Source: Deltaproteobacteria bacterium HGW-Deltaproteobacteria-6 | GTDB lineage: Bacteria; Desulfobacterota; Syntrophia; Syntrophales; Smithellaceae | Direction: 5' to 3' | Assembly (NCBI GenBank): GCA_002840435.1 | Contig: PHAT01000009.1 | Location: 60,999 to 124,998 of the forward strand | Length of the DNA stretch: 64,000 bases | In this document: positions 16,960-26,242 of the stretch, piece by piece | Layout: every line of letters begins with the position of its first letter | How positions within the stretch are numbered: position 1 is the first letter of the stretch | Program-made: the position numbers and the translations under genes | Notes under the pieces: generated by a model | Database searches by the model: none | What the model was told of the DNA's origin: nothing | What the model saw: only the letters and a program-made list of their open reading frames with translations

Positions 16960-17055
16960 GATCCCCCCTTATAATCGGTATGTTTATCATGTTCCGAACT
17001 CCTTCCCGCGACCGTCCGGACTTCAGAGCAGACAACTCGCGGGAGGAAATTCTGT

Positions 17056-18291
17056 CTACTTGATGATCATATTGGCCCGCCAGGCGGTAATCTTTTCGGC
17101 GCTGTATCCCAGATCGGACAGGATCTCGTCATTGTGCTCACCCAAACGCGGCGCAGGTCTGCGGATCGACGTTTTCTCGCCATTGAAACGCACGGGATTG
17201 CCCATAATCCAATCCGTGCGTCCGCTCGGCATCTTGTGTTCGATAATAAAACCGTTTTCCAAGGCTTGAATATCGTTCTTGAGCTCTTTCCAGCGGAGAT
17301 TGACTTCGTGCGCAATATCGGCTTTTTTCAGCCGTGTAACGATTTCATGCTCCGTTAAGCTGCCGAACGTCTCGTCAATAATAGCCGCCAGCTCTTCCCC
17401 ATGCTGAAACCCAGCCGTTTGATTATTGAAACGCGGATCATCCGCGAGGTCCGGCCGCCCGAGCACCAGTTCAGCGAAGGGTTTCCAGTAGCGATTGTAT
17501 TCCAGGGCCATAACGGTAATCCATCGGCCCTCCTTTGACTGATACGTATTCATCAGGCCGGAGCGGGGTTGTTTGCGCTTGGTCCTGATCTTGTTATATT
17601 CCTCGTCGGTAAGGTGCGCGTTGTTGTTGGCGGCAGCGATATTCAACTGAAGGTTCCACAGGGCGGTATTGAAAAGAGACGTCTGCACCTTGCATCCCCT
17701 TCCGGTTTTCTCCCGCTGCAGAAGGGCGGCGCAGATGCCTCCTGCCAGAAAGGTGCCTGTCGGATGGTCCCCGAATCCAGCGAGAGCCGGCAGAGGAGGA
17801 TTGCCCGGTTCCGGCATTTCAACCAGGATTCCGGAGCGGGCAAAGTAGGCGGACAGATCAAATCCCGGTTTTTCCTTATCCGGGCCGGCATCGCCATATC
17901 CGTTTAAGTAGGCATAGACAAGTCGGGGATTTTTCCCGGAGACCGTTTCGTAATCCAAGCCGAGGCTGGTTAGCGCATTGGGACGATAATTCGTGACGAG
18001 GACATCCGCCGTTTGCAACAGTTTATTTATAATTTCTTTTCCCTCGTCGGTTTTCAGATTCAGGGAAATTCCCCGCTTATTCCGGTTATCCAATTCAAAT
18101 TGAATATTGTCGTCGTCCTGAACCGGACAGGCCATGATAAAGCCGAAAAACCGGAACATGTCACCTGAAAGCGATTCTATTTTGATCACATCCGCGCCCC
18201 AGTCCGCGAGCGTCATCGCGCAGATCGGTGCGGCGGCGTATGTACTGAAATCAAGTATCTTGATTCCCTGCAAAGGCAGAGTGTTCTCCAT
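17056..18291 (-). CDS. family III CoA-transferase (CaiB/BaiF)
   Basis: This 411-residue enzyme moves CoA between carboxylic acids. Family landmarks are ILDFSTYAAAPICAMTLADWGADVIKIE at the start, RNKRGISLNLKTDEGKE, and the region of the catalytic Asp in KPGFDLSAYFARSG. It probably activates the operon's substrate without spending ATP. It starts 35 bp after the thiolase-like gene. Confidence 0.9.
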   Translation of the reverse strand: MENTLPLQGIKILDFSTYAAAPICAMTLADWGADVIKIESLSGDMFRFFGFIMACPVQDDDNIQFELDNRNKRGISLNLKTDEGKEIINKLLQTADVLVTNYRPNALTSLGLDYETVSGKNPRLVYAYLNGYGDAGPDKEKPGFDLSAYFARSGILVEMPEPGNPPLPALAGFGDHPTGTFLAGGICAALLQREKTGRGCKVQTSLFNTALWNLQLNIAAANNNAHLTDEEYNKIRTKRKQPRSGLMNTYQSKEGRWITVMALEYNRYWKPFAELVLGRPDLADDPRFNNQTAGFQHGEELAAIIDETFGSLTEHEIVTRLKKADIAHEVNLRWKELKNDIQALENGFIIEHKMPSGRTDWIMGNPVRFNGEKTSIRRPAPRLGEHNDEILSDLGYSAEKITAWRANMIIK

Positions 18292-18326
18292 TGTCTTCCT
18301 CCTCTAATTCATCTTTGTCATGTTGC

Positions 18327-19622
18327 TTATTCCGCTTTACGGTAGATGTGAGCCCCCAGGGCCGCTTCTTCGACGCCGATCAGACCGCCGCCATTGAGCT
18401 GCATGCCGATCTTCGCCCCTTTCACCTGCCTCTCTCCTGCGCGCCCCCGAAGCTGGGTGACCAGTTCGTACGCCTGGGCAAGGCCGGTGCAGCCGACGGG
18501 ATGGCCGCGCGAAATCAGACCGCCGCTGACGTTGGTCGGCAGATCGCCCCCCAAAGTGGTTGCTCCTGAAGAACAGTAAACCCCGGCGTCTTCCGATTTG
18601 CAGAAACCGGCCTGGGCCGTCTGATAAATTTCTCCGAAGGATGTCGCATCATGCAGTTCCAGGACATCGATGTCTTTCCGCTCAATCCCCGCCTGCTGAA
18701 AAGCAATCTCGGCGCCTCTCCCGGAAATATCCTGATCATAATCTCCCCGCGATCGTCCGGAGACCAGAACCGATGCGAGGACCAGAATCGGATCTTTTAT
18801 GTCCCGGTGTTCCCGGAGATATTTTTCGGAACAGACAATGGCGGCGGCACAGCCCTCTCCCGTCGGCGCGCACATGGGACGGGTCAGGGGATAGGTAATG
18901 GGTTTGTCTGCCATGATTTGCTCCCAGGATATTTCCTTCCGGTACTGGGCTTTGGGATTCATCGTGCTGTGATGGTGAGTCTTTGAGCAGACCCTGGCCA
19001 GTTGCTCCTGGGTGTAGCCGTATTTCTTCATGACCTTCATGGCCTTCACGGCGTAGTAGTCCATAAAGGGACTCCGGTCGCCGCCGACATTCGTTTCCTC
19101 ATAGGGAATTCCGAGGACTTCCGATTTTTCTTTCCGCCATTTCTCTATGTACAGCTTTTTCCTGTCCTGTTCGCTTCCCATCCAGAAAGCGGAAAGCGTC
19201 ATATAGGGAAGCGCGGCCACGATCTCCGGGAGGTCCTCCAGATTATTGAGATCGGGCAACACCTTTTCGATGCCGACAGCCAAAGCCAGGTCGGACCCGC
19301 CCGCCAGCACATAATGAATCGCCTGGTTCAAGGCCGTGGAGGCCGTGGCGCAAGCGTTTTCCACATTCACAACGGGCATGCTCTCAAAGCCGAGCCGCCT
19401 GAGAATCACCTGGCCGCGGATGCAGTGCTGGCTCGTGAGCATTCCCTGGGCGCAATTGCCGTACCAGATGCCGCCGATGGCAGCCTGATCGCCTTTAGGG
19501 TTCAGGCCCGCGTCCTCCATGGCTTCGGAAATGGCGATGTCGCATTGCTGTTCAAAAGAACCGCCGTCCTGTTTGACGATGGGGGTCATGCCCACACCAA
19601 TGATATAAACTCGATCTTTCAT
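18327..19622 (-). CDS. thiolase-like protein (SCP-x/lipid-transfer type)
   Basis: This 431-residue thiolase-fold protein has the nucleophilic Cys in NVENACATAS, the ELHDATSFGEI block typical of SCP-x-type members, and SRGHPVGCTG near the end. These match the sterol carrier protein X thiolase group more closely than classical FadA. The start is ATG 19622, after AGGAGG; the 14 extra residues of the longer frame are not supported. It is the second gene of the operon and is expected to perform the C-C cleavage step. Confidence 0.87.
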   Translation of the reverse strand: MKDRVYIIGVGMTPIVKQDGGSFEQQCDIAISEAMEDAGLNPKGDQAAIGGIWYGNCAQGMLTSQHCIRGQVILRRLGFESMPVVNVENACATASTALNQAIHYVLAGGSDLALAVGIEKVLPDLNNLEDLPEIVAALPYMTLSAFWMGSEQDRKKLYIEKWRKEKSEVLGIPYEETNVGGDRSPFMDYYAVKAMKVMKKYGYTQEQLARVCSKTHHHSTMNPKAQYRKEISWEQIMADKPITYPLTRPMCAPTGEGCAAAIVCSEKYLREHRDIKDPILVLASVLVSGRSRGDYDQDISGRGAEIAFQQAGIERKDIDVLELHDATSFGEIYQTAQAGFCKSEDAGVYCSSGATTLGGDLPTNVSGGLISRGHPVGCTGLAQAYELVTQLRGRAGERQVKGAKIGMQLNGGGLIGVEEAALGAHIYRKAE

Positions 19623-19673
19623 AAATCCTCCTGATGTTTTGATGGGTTGATGATTATTCCTCACGGTATCCGT

Positions 19674-20570
19674 TCATTTCTCAACAAGAGAGGACAGAAT
19701 GTTGAGGACGTTTTCTGTCGCATTTTCATAATAGCGCGCATCTTTCATGGCGATGATTTCCGGGAACCGTTCGGCAATCTGCTCCAACGTGACGGCCGCG
19801 CCGGCTGCGAAGCGCACACCGCTTCCCTCGTTCATTTGCACGCAGGAATAGTAACCGCCCCCGGCGGACAAAATCTTCCCAGTTGACCGGCATTGATCGG
19901 AAACAAGATAGAGGACCATCGACGCCACCAGTTCGGGTTTGATTCTGTCGGCAATCTCCGCCGGAAAAGTTCCGCCCGCCATTCCCGTTGCGGCGATAGG
20001 GGCGATGGTGTTCACGGTGATATCGTATTTTGCCCCCTCCAGTTTCAGGGCGTTCATCAACCCGACCAGGCCCAGCTTGGCCGCGGCGTAATTGGTTTGC
20101 CCGAAATTGCCGTAAAGACCGGCGGTGGAAGTGGTCAGCAGGATTCTGCCGTATTTTGCCTGTTGCATGATCGGAAAAGCCGCCTTCGTGAGATAGACGG
20201 CACCGAGAAGATGAACCCGCAGCACCTCTTCGAAATCGTCGAGGGGCATCTTGAGAAAGCTCTTGTCCTTGAGAATCCCCGCATTATTAATAAGAATGTC
20301 CAGCCGCCCAAAGCTTTCCATAGCGGCGGCGACGATTTTTCCCGCAGCATCACGGTCCGCCACACTGTCGCAATTGGCAACGGCGCGGCCGCCCTGTTCA
20401 CGGATCTCTTCTACCACCTTCAGTGCGCGAGATGATCCATCGGGGAGAACACCGGGGTCGTTCACCACCACCCTTGCGCCGCGTGCGGCCAGTTCCAGCG
20501 CGTAACTTCTACCGAGCCCGGCTCCTGCGCCGGTGACGATCGCGACGCGCTCGTCGAAGCGGATACTCAT
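19674..20570 (-). CDS. SDR, HSD17B4-like hydroxyacyl-CoA dehydrogenase
   Basis: This 298-residue SDR has TGAGAGLGRSYALELAARGA and NDPG, diagnostic of the dehydrogenase domain of multifunctional enzyme type 2 (HSD17B4), with NNAG and catalytic YAAAK. A 50-residue tail after residue ~245 replaces the hydratase domain found in the eukaryotic fusion. The start at 20570 follows AGGAGG, and the upstream extension is not supported. It is the first gene of the operon, about 48 bases after the predicted sigma-54 transcription start. Confidence 0.87.
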   Translation of the reverse strand: MSIRFDERVAIVTGAGAGLGRSYALELAARGARVVVNDPGVLPDGSSRALKVVEEIREQGGRAVANCDSVADRDAAGKIVAAAMESFGRLDILINNAGILKDKSFLKMPLDDFEEVLRVHLLGAVYLTKAAFPIMQQAKYGRILLTTSTAGLYGNFGQTNYAAAKLGLVGLMNALKLEGAKYDITVNTIAPIAATGMAGGTFPAEIADRIKPELVASMVLYLVSDQCRSTGKILSAGGGYYSCVQMNEGSGVRFAAGAAVTLEQIAERFPEIIAMKDARYYENATENVLNILSSLVEK

Positions 20571-20628
20571 ATTGTTTCCTCCTGTCTTTTTGCTTTTTCT
20601 GATTCTCTGCAATCTTATTCTTGCCAAA

Positions 20629-20644
20629 TGCAATGCCCATGCCG
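20629..20644 (-). promoter_or_regulatory. sigma-54 (-24/-12) promoter of catabolic operon
   Basis: The minus strand reads CGGCATG-GGCA-TTGCA. The sigma-54 consensus is TGGCACG-N4-TTGCA, so only two positions differ and the GG-to-GC spacing of 10 is exact. It predicts transcription from about 20618, giving a leader of about 48 bases to the SDR gene. The divergent gene encodes a sigma-54 activator, in full agreement. Confidence 0.75.
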
Positions 20645-20709
20645 TTTATCTAATATATTGATTTAATTATATATTAATAAAATTTTGCTTTTTAGCACCC
20701 CCAAATCCC

Positions 20710-20742
20710 TTGCTTTATGCAAAAATATCTTGCATGATGCAA
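20710..20742. promoter_or_regulatory. twin palindromes, probable activator binding sites
   Basis: Two sites, TTGCTTTATGCAA (20710-20722) and TTGCATGATGCAA (20730-20742), are 5-3-5 palindromes; the second is perfect and the first has one arm mismatch. Their centres are 20 bp apart, two helical turns, so bound dimers would lie on one face. They fall at about -98 and -118 from the predicted sigma-54 start, where an enhancer-binding protein should bind. They are also about 47-79 bp before the activator's own start, so autoregulation is possible. Confidence 0.7.
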
Positions 20743-20788
20743 AAGACAAATATTTTCGTTGATTTTAGCGTTTGGTTGGGGGACATCC

Positions 20789-22471
20789 GTGATAACGTTA
20801 GAAAAAGATTTTTTAAAGCAAATCGCCCATCCGGCAATACTTGCAGACGAAGAGGGGCACATTCTGATGATGAACGACCCCGCGGAATCGTTGTTGCATT
20901 CTGCCGATCTCCATTCCATCAGCTCCATTGCTGAAATTGATCCCCTGTTCGCAAAAGAAGAGCCCGAACCGTCAGACGGACCGCGAACTATCAGGATCGG
21001 AAAGATGGCCCGGCGGATCAGGGTTTTTCCGGTCGGGTTTGACAGTAAGAAGAAGAGCCGTTTATATCTGTTCGATATGGCGAACATCCTGAAACTGATG
21101 GATTTTGACACCTTCCTGGATTATATCGATGTCGCGATCGGAATTGTGGATCAGGACGGGGTATTGGAGCATCTCAATAATACCCTGTCCAAATATATCG
21201 GGGTCGACGCCAAGGAATGGATCGGCAGGGACCTGCATGAACTCGTTGAAGAGCACGCGCTGTCGGACGCGGCCTCCTTGAATGCGCTGAAAGCGAAAAA
21301 GCCGATGAACACGAACGTCACTTATGGATCGGGAATAACCCTTCAGTATCAAAGCATCCCCTTTTTTGACCAGCACGGAAAGATCAGGAAGGTGGTCAGC
21401 ACGGGACGGGACGTCACCCGGATGATCCAGCTGGAAAGTGACCTGTCCAGTTCGGAGACGCTGAAGGACCAGTATTACAAAAGATTGAACTCCCTCGAAG
21501 TCCTTCTCGGACGGGACAAGATCGTCTATTCCAGCGAAAAGATGAAGAGAGTGGCTCAGGTTGCGGTCAAGGCGGGCAAATTTGATTCGCCGGTCTTCCT
21601 CTGGGGGGAATCCGGCGTGGGTAAGGAAATGATCGCGAAGATGATCCACCAGTCAGGCAACCGGTCGCAGGGGCCGTTTGTCGGGGTCAACTGTTCCGCC
21701 ATTCCTTCCGAGCTTCTGGAATCGGAGTTCTTCGGCTACGAGGAGGGAGCCTTCACGGGGGCAAAAAAAGGAGGACGCAAAGGCCTGTTTGACGAAGCGG
21801 AGAAGGGAACCCTCTTCCTGGACGAAATCAGCGAACTCCCCCTCGGGATGCAGAGCAAGCTCCTGCGGGTCATTCAGGAACATGAGTATATGCGCGTGGG
21901 ATCCAACAAGACCATCCCAACGGATGCGAGAATCATCGCTTCGACCAACCTCTCCCGGGATCAGCTTGTGGACGGGGTCGGATTCCGACGCGACCTCTTC
22001 TATCGCTTGAGCGTTGTCCCGATCCATATTCCGCCGCTGAGGGACCGGCGCGATGATATTCTGCCGCTGATCCGCTTCTTTCTGAAAACCTTGAACCTGA
22101 AGTACGGAACCAACATCAGAATCACCAACTCGCTGATTCCCCGTTTCTACCATTACGACTGGCCCGGCAACGTACGGGAGCTGAAAAACGTCATCGAGAG
22201 GCTGCTCGTTGTCGCCGGTTCGGACGAGGTCGGCGATGCGGAATATGATCTGGTCAACCAGCTGGAAATGAAAAAAACACCGGAGCAGGAAGAAGATATT
22301 TCCATCGCCCGCCTGATGCCGCTGAAAGAGGCGATGGAAAAAGTGGAGGAAATTCTTTTCAAGCGCGCCTATCAGGAGTCCGGCAGCATTGAAAAGACGG
22401 CTGAGCTGCTGGGGGTCAATCCTTCCACGATCTACAGGAAGATCAACAAGGGCCGGGTTCGTCTCAAATGA
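20789..22471 (+). CDS. PAS-containing sigma-54-dependent activator
   Basis: This 560-residue regulator has two N-terminal PAS-like sensory domains (about 10-95 and 105-225), a short coil, a sigma-54 AAA+ domain (about 245-480) with Walker A GESGVGKE and the sigma-54 contact loop GAFTGA, and a C-terminal Fis-type helix-turn-helix (KTAELLGVNPSTIYRKI). It lacks a receiver domain, so the PAS domains probably sense a small ligand. I chose GTG 20789, preceded by GGGGGA. A TTG at 20759 is the alternative. It is divergent from the catabolic operon and is its likely activator. Confidence 0.88.
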   Translation: MITLEKDFLKQIAHPAILADEEGHILMMNDPAESLLHSADLHSISSIAEIDPLFAKEEPEPSDGPRTIRIGKMARRIRVFPVGFDSKKKSRLYLFDMANILKLMDFDTFLDYIDVAIGIVDQDGVLEHLNNTLSKYIGVDAKEWIGRDLHELVEEHALSDAASLNALKAKKPMNTNVTYGSGITLQYQSIPFFDQHGKIRKVVSTGRDVTRMIQLESDLSSSETLKDQYYKRLNSLEVLLGRDKIVYSSEKMKRVAQVAVKAGKFDSPVFLWGESGVGKEMIAKMIHQSGNRSQGPFVGVNCSAIPSELLESEFFGYEEGAFTGAKKGGRKGLFDEAEKGTLFLDEISELPLGMQSKLLRVIQEHEYMRVGSNKTIPTDARIIASTNLSRDQLVDGVGFRRDLFYRLSVVPIHIPPLRDRRDDILPLIRFFLKTLNLKYGTNIRITNSLIPRFYHYDWPGNVRELKNVIERLLVVAGSDEVGDAEYDLVNQLEMKKTPEQEEDISIARLMPLKEAMEKVEEILFKRAYQESGSIEKTAELLGVNPSTIYRKINKGRVRLK

Positions 22472-22573
22472 GTGTTCCCGGGAAACAGCAGGCAGTTATC
22501 CTGTCCGGATGTGGTTGAAAACCACAGCAGGCTCCTGCATTCCGACCCAGAGCTTTTGCGAAGGTCTGAAACG

Positions 22574-24556
22574 CTACGGCGTCACGATATTGAACCATTG
22601 ATCAAATTCGTCCAGACAGGACATCATCTCCAGAAACTTCAGTTTTCTTCCCTGAATGTTGATGTCACCGGCCAGAATCCGGCCGGGAAATGTGGCCTCA
22701 CCGGCAGTGATTTTATCCAGGACCGGCCGGTCAAGCATCACGGTGGCATCGGGGTTTAAGGCCGGCCGTCCCTTCTTATGATTCAAAACGCTGTTGGCCA
22801 GTGTCAATGTGTAGGTTTCCTTGGTATCCGTCATCACCCAGTTGACCGTAATGTGCTTACCCTCCGCCCGGGGGCCGTTTAAACGAACCGCCATCAGGTC
22901 AAAGAACTGATCCATCGCCATCCCGCGCAGGATGTCCCGGCTCCTGGCCTGCACGGGAATGTTCCTGTTGACGCCGCTGCGCAGATCCCGGGCGCCGGCC
23001 AGGTAAAAATTCCGCCAGATGGGAGATTCGGCCCGGTAGCCCAGCTGTTCCAGCGCGTCGGCCTGCAGTTCACGCGCCTCCCGGTTGTCGGGCTCGGCAA
23101 ACACCACATGGTTCACCACCTCGGCTGCCCAGCGGTACTCACCTTTTTTCATATCTTCCCGCGCCCGCGCCAGAACGGCCTGTGATCCGCCCATGAACTC
23201 CACGTATTTGCGGCCCGCTTCAACCGGGGGAAGCGGATGAAGATGGGCGGGATTGGCGTCAAACCAGCCGAGATACCGCTGGTACACGGCTTTCACATTA
23301 AAATTAACCGTCCCGTAAAAATCACGGTTGTACCACCGGCCTGCCAGGCTTTGCGGAAGCGAGATCATCTCGGCGCATTCCGTCATCGTGTATCCCTGGT
23401 TCATCAGCCGGACCGTCTGATCATGGATATATTTGTACAGGTCGCGCTGATTTTGAAGATAGCTCACGATCTTTTCATTCCCGAAGCGCGGCCAGAGGTG
23501 AGTGGCAAAAAACACCTCCGCCTCGCTGCCGAAGAGGTCGATTGTGTCGTCAATGGACTTCGACCAGGCCTGTCCGTCGCGCACCTGAGCGCCGCGGGGT
23601 GTCAGCAGGTTGTGCAGACTGGCCGTGGCATTCTCAGCCACGCACAGCGCTCTCATCTCCGGCAGATAGAAATTCACCTCCACGGGTGCTTCCGTCCGGG
23701 GCACCTGCTGGAAAACAAACCGCACGCCGTCGATCATCATTTCCTGAACAGGCAAGACGATTTCCTCGGTCGGCGGAACATAGCTGACCGTTCCGCTGGA
23801 CGTCGTCTTTCCCATGCCCGCGTCCACCTGGCCCTGCGGCCCCTTGGGCAGCGTCGAACCGAACATGTACATCGCGCGGCGGATCATGGCGTTCCCCGCC
23901 ATCAAATTTTCGCTGATGATTTCGTTCGTTATCCCCTGAGGGGCAATAATTCTGACTTTTCCCGCCTGGAGGTCTTCGGCGGAAACAACGCCCCTCACCC
24001 CGCCCCAATGGTCCACATGGCTGTGCGTATAAATGACGGCTACAACAGGACGCTTCGGAAGTTTTTGATGGAAGAGATGGAGCGCCGCCCGGGCCGTCTC
24101 CACTGAGACAAGCGGATCGACAACGATATACCCCGTTTTCCCCGTAATGAAAGTAATATTGGAAACATCATATCCTCTCACCTGGTAGATGCCGTCGGCA
24201 ACCTTGAAAAGGCCGTGGATGGCATTGCGGCGTGCGTGACGCCACAATGCCGGATGGACAGAGTCCGGCGAAGGCTTATCCCCGGCAAGAAAGTCATAGC
24301 GCTTCACATCCCAGACCGGCTTATCTTTTTCAGTGCGGATCAAAAGCGACGGATCGGAAATCATCAGGCCTCTTCCCGCCAACTCGTTTTCCTCGCGGTC
24401 ATTTTCGGAAAGCCCCTGCGGAAGACGGCTGTTCATTTCACGGGTTTGCGGATCGGCTGCCTTTGCATCGGCGGCCAATGACGGCATCGCATGGCCTGCC
24501 GGAATGCCTGTTATCAGAACCATGAGCAAAACGATTGCCATCTTCATGTGCTTCAT
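22574..24556 (-). CDS. exported alkyl sulfatase (SdsA1/BDS1-like)
   Basis: This 660-residue enzyme hydrolyses primary alkyl sulfates to alcohol and sulfate. It has a signal peptide (cleavage near the HAM or LAA region), a metallo-beta-lactamase domain with the zinc motif T177-H-S-H-V-D182-H-W-G-G, a dimerisation/middle helical domain (about 400-520), and an SCP2-like C-terminal domain binding the alkyl chain (about 535-650). The length matches characterised members. The start ATG 24556 follows GGAGG. It is convergent with the sigma-54 activator gene. Confidence 0.92.
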   Translation of the reverse strand: MKHMKMAIVLLMVLITGIPAGHAMPSLAADAKAADPQTREMNSRLPQGLSENDREENELAGRGLMISDPSLLIRTEKDKPVWDVKRYDFLAGDKPSPDSVHPALWRHARRNAIHGLFKVADGIYQVRGYDVSNITFITGKTGYIVVDPLVSVETARAALHLFHQKLPKRPVVAVIYTHSHVDHWGGVRGVVSAEDLQAGKVRIIAPQGITNEIISENLMAGNAMIRRAMYMFGSTLPKGPQGQVDAGMGKTTSSGTVSYVPPTEEIVLPVQEMMIDGVRFVFQQVPRTEAPVEVNFYLPEMRALCVAENATASLHNLLTPRGAQVRDGQAWSKSIDDTIDLFGSEAEVFFATHLWPRFGNEKIVSYLQNQRDLYKYIHDQTVRLMNQGYTMTECAEMISLPQSLAGRWYNRDFYGTVNFNVKAVYQRYLGWFDANPAHLHPLPPVEAGRKYVEFMGGSQAVLARAREDMKKGEYRWAAEVVNHVVFAEPDNREARELQADALEQLGYRAESPIWRNFYLAGARDLRSGVNRNIPVQARSRDILRGMAMDQFFDLMAVRLNGPRAEGKHITVNWVMTDTKETYTLTLANSVLNHKKGRPALNPDATVMLDRPVLDKITAGEATFPGRILAGDINIQGRKLKFLEMMSCLDEFDQWFNIVTP

Positions 24557-24662
24557 AAAATCATCCTCCCCCGTTATAATGTTTTTTGCTTTCCCAGGCC
24601 GTCATTTGTAATACATTAATATCGTAACCGGCATAAGGGCTGTAACGAAATGGGTGAAAATG

Positions 24663-26036
24663 TTATTTCTTAACGGCCCCTAACAGCCGTTTTTCCTTCC
24701 ATGGGCCTTTCTCATAATAAAGCCAGTTCAACCCGACAGCCAGCGCACTGCTCGCCAGCATGGCCATCCAGATGCCGTCCTGCTTGAAACCCGCGGGTCC
24801 GGCCAGTATATACGCCAGAGGAATGCGAAGAACAAACATCGCAATAAACGAAAGCGCCAGAAGGGCCATGGTGTCGCCCGCGCTGCGCAGCACCCCCTGG
24901 ATGGCGAAGATGACGGCGAAGCAGGGAAAAATAAACGCCATCCAATGATAATAATCACTGACGATATTCAGCACCCGAACGCTTTCCGCCGATTCCTTGA
25001 GGAAAATGGAGCCGATGTAATGAGGGAAAATAAACAGCACGGCGGCGCAGACAAAGGCAATGGCCAGGCCGAAATAAACCGATATCCGCAGGGTCTGGAA
25101 AACACGATCCAACTTTTGCGCGCCGAGATTCTGGCCGGCAATCGTGGTTGCCGCCATGCCGATGGAGATAAACGGGATGGAAGCCAGCATGTCGATCTGC
25201 ATGCCAATGCCGAAGGCCGCGGTAACCGCCGTGCCGTAACGGTTGACCAGGGCGGCGATGACGACAATGGACAGATTGAACACAATCATTTGCAGCGACG
25301 CAGGCACGCCGATAACAAATACCTCCCGGATAATGTGCCAGTCCAGACTGTAGTCCCAGTTGCCCATATTGACATAGGGATTAAACCGTATCAGGTAGAT
25401 GTAGCCGATGATGCAGGTCGCCACGGCTGCCAGAGCCGTACCCCATGCCGCACCGGCCACGCCCAGAGGCGGCAGAGGGCCGATACCGGCAATACACAGC
25501 GGAACGAAAACAATATTGAACACGGCAAGCATAATGAGGATTTTCACCACGGTTCTGGCATCCCCCAGGCCCCGCAGCATTCCGGTCATCCAGTTGATAA
25601 AAAATTGAAAGACCAGCGTGGCCATCATGATGGTCAGATAAGACAGGGCCATCTCCTGAATTTCCTGCGGCGCATGCACCCATTCCAGCAACTGCCGGCG
25701 GAACAACAGGGCAATGATGGAAATCAGCAGGCAGAATAAAATCGAAGAAAAAAAGGAATTCGCCAGGATTTTCTTGAGCATGGCCTTGTCCTTGCGGCCA
25801 AAGGCCTGGGCAATCAGAACATTGGTCGCCATGCCCAGCCCGATGAGAAACGCGGGCATCAGCATGATGATCGGCAGAGAAGCGGCAACGGCGGCAACCG
25901 CCTCATGCCCCAGGAGCCTGCCGACCCAGATCAGGTTGATAATGCCATACACGGACATCAGCACGTTGCCGAGCATGATCGGCAGTGTGAAATCAATGAC
26001 CTGGCTGGCAATATTGCCTTCCGTGAAATCTTTCAT
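24663..26036 (-). CDS. MATE family multidrug/Na+ efflux protein
   Basis: This 457-residue inner-membrane protein has 12 predicted helices and the two-fold repeat of MATE exporters. Recognisable parts are LPIMLGNVLMSVYGIINLIWVGRLLG at the start, QAFGRKDKAMLKK, and AGQNLGAQKLDRV in the second half. It exports cationic compounds in exchange for Na+ or H+. No adjacent regulator points to a substrate. It lies 106 bp before the sulfatase start on the same strand. Confidence 0.92.
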   Translation of the reverse strand: MKDFTEGNIASQVIDFTLPIMLGNVLMSVYGIINLIWVGRLLGHEAVAAVAASLPIIMLMPAFLIGLGMATNVLIAQAFGRKDKAMLKKILANSFFSSILFCLLISIIALLFRRQLLEWVHAPQEIQEMALSYLTIMMATLVFQFFINWMTGMLRGLGDARTVVKILIMLAVFNIVFVPLCIAGIGPLPPLGVAGAAWGTALAAVATCIIGYIYLIRFNPYVNMGNWDYSLDWHIIREVFVIGVPASLQMIVFNLSIVVIAALVNRYGTAVTAAFGIGMQIDMLASIPFISIGMAATTIAGQNLGAQKLDRVFQTLRISVYFGLAIAFVCAAVLFIFPHYIGSIFLKESAESVRVLNIVSDYYHWMAFIFPCFAVIFAIQGVLRSAGDTMALLALSFIAMFVLRIPLAYILAGPAGFKQDGIWMAMLASSALAVGLNWLYYEKGPWKEKRLLGAVKK

Positions 26037-26242
26037 AGGTTCCTTACGTGTTTATGGGGAAGCGGCGGCGATAAAAAATTGATATCAAACGGCATTTCGT
26101 TTTGCTTTCAAAGCATCCACATCTCCGGTTGCCCGGTTATTCTTATCGAAAAAACCATCAGAATAACGGTCCGGTCCATCAGTGATATCATGACCGGAAA
26201 AAGCACGACAGTCCGGGCATCTAATACATCGCCCCGCTTTGA

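Noticed and set aside
20611..20629. Alternative -24/-12 site TTGGCAAG...TTGCA
   Set aside because: The distance between GG and GC is 13 bases instead of 10, so it does not fit sigma-54; the site at 20629-20644 does.
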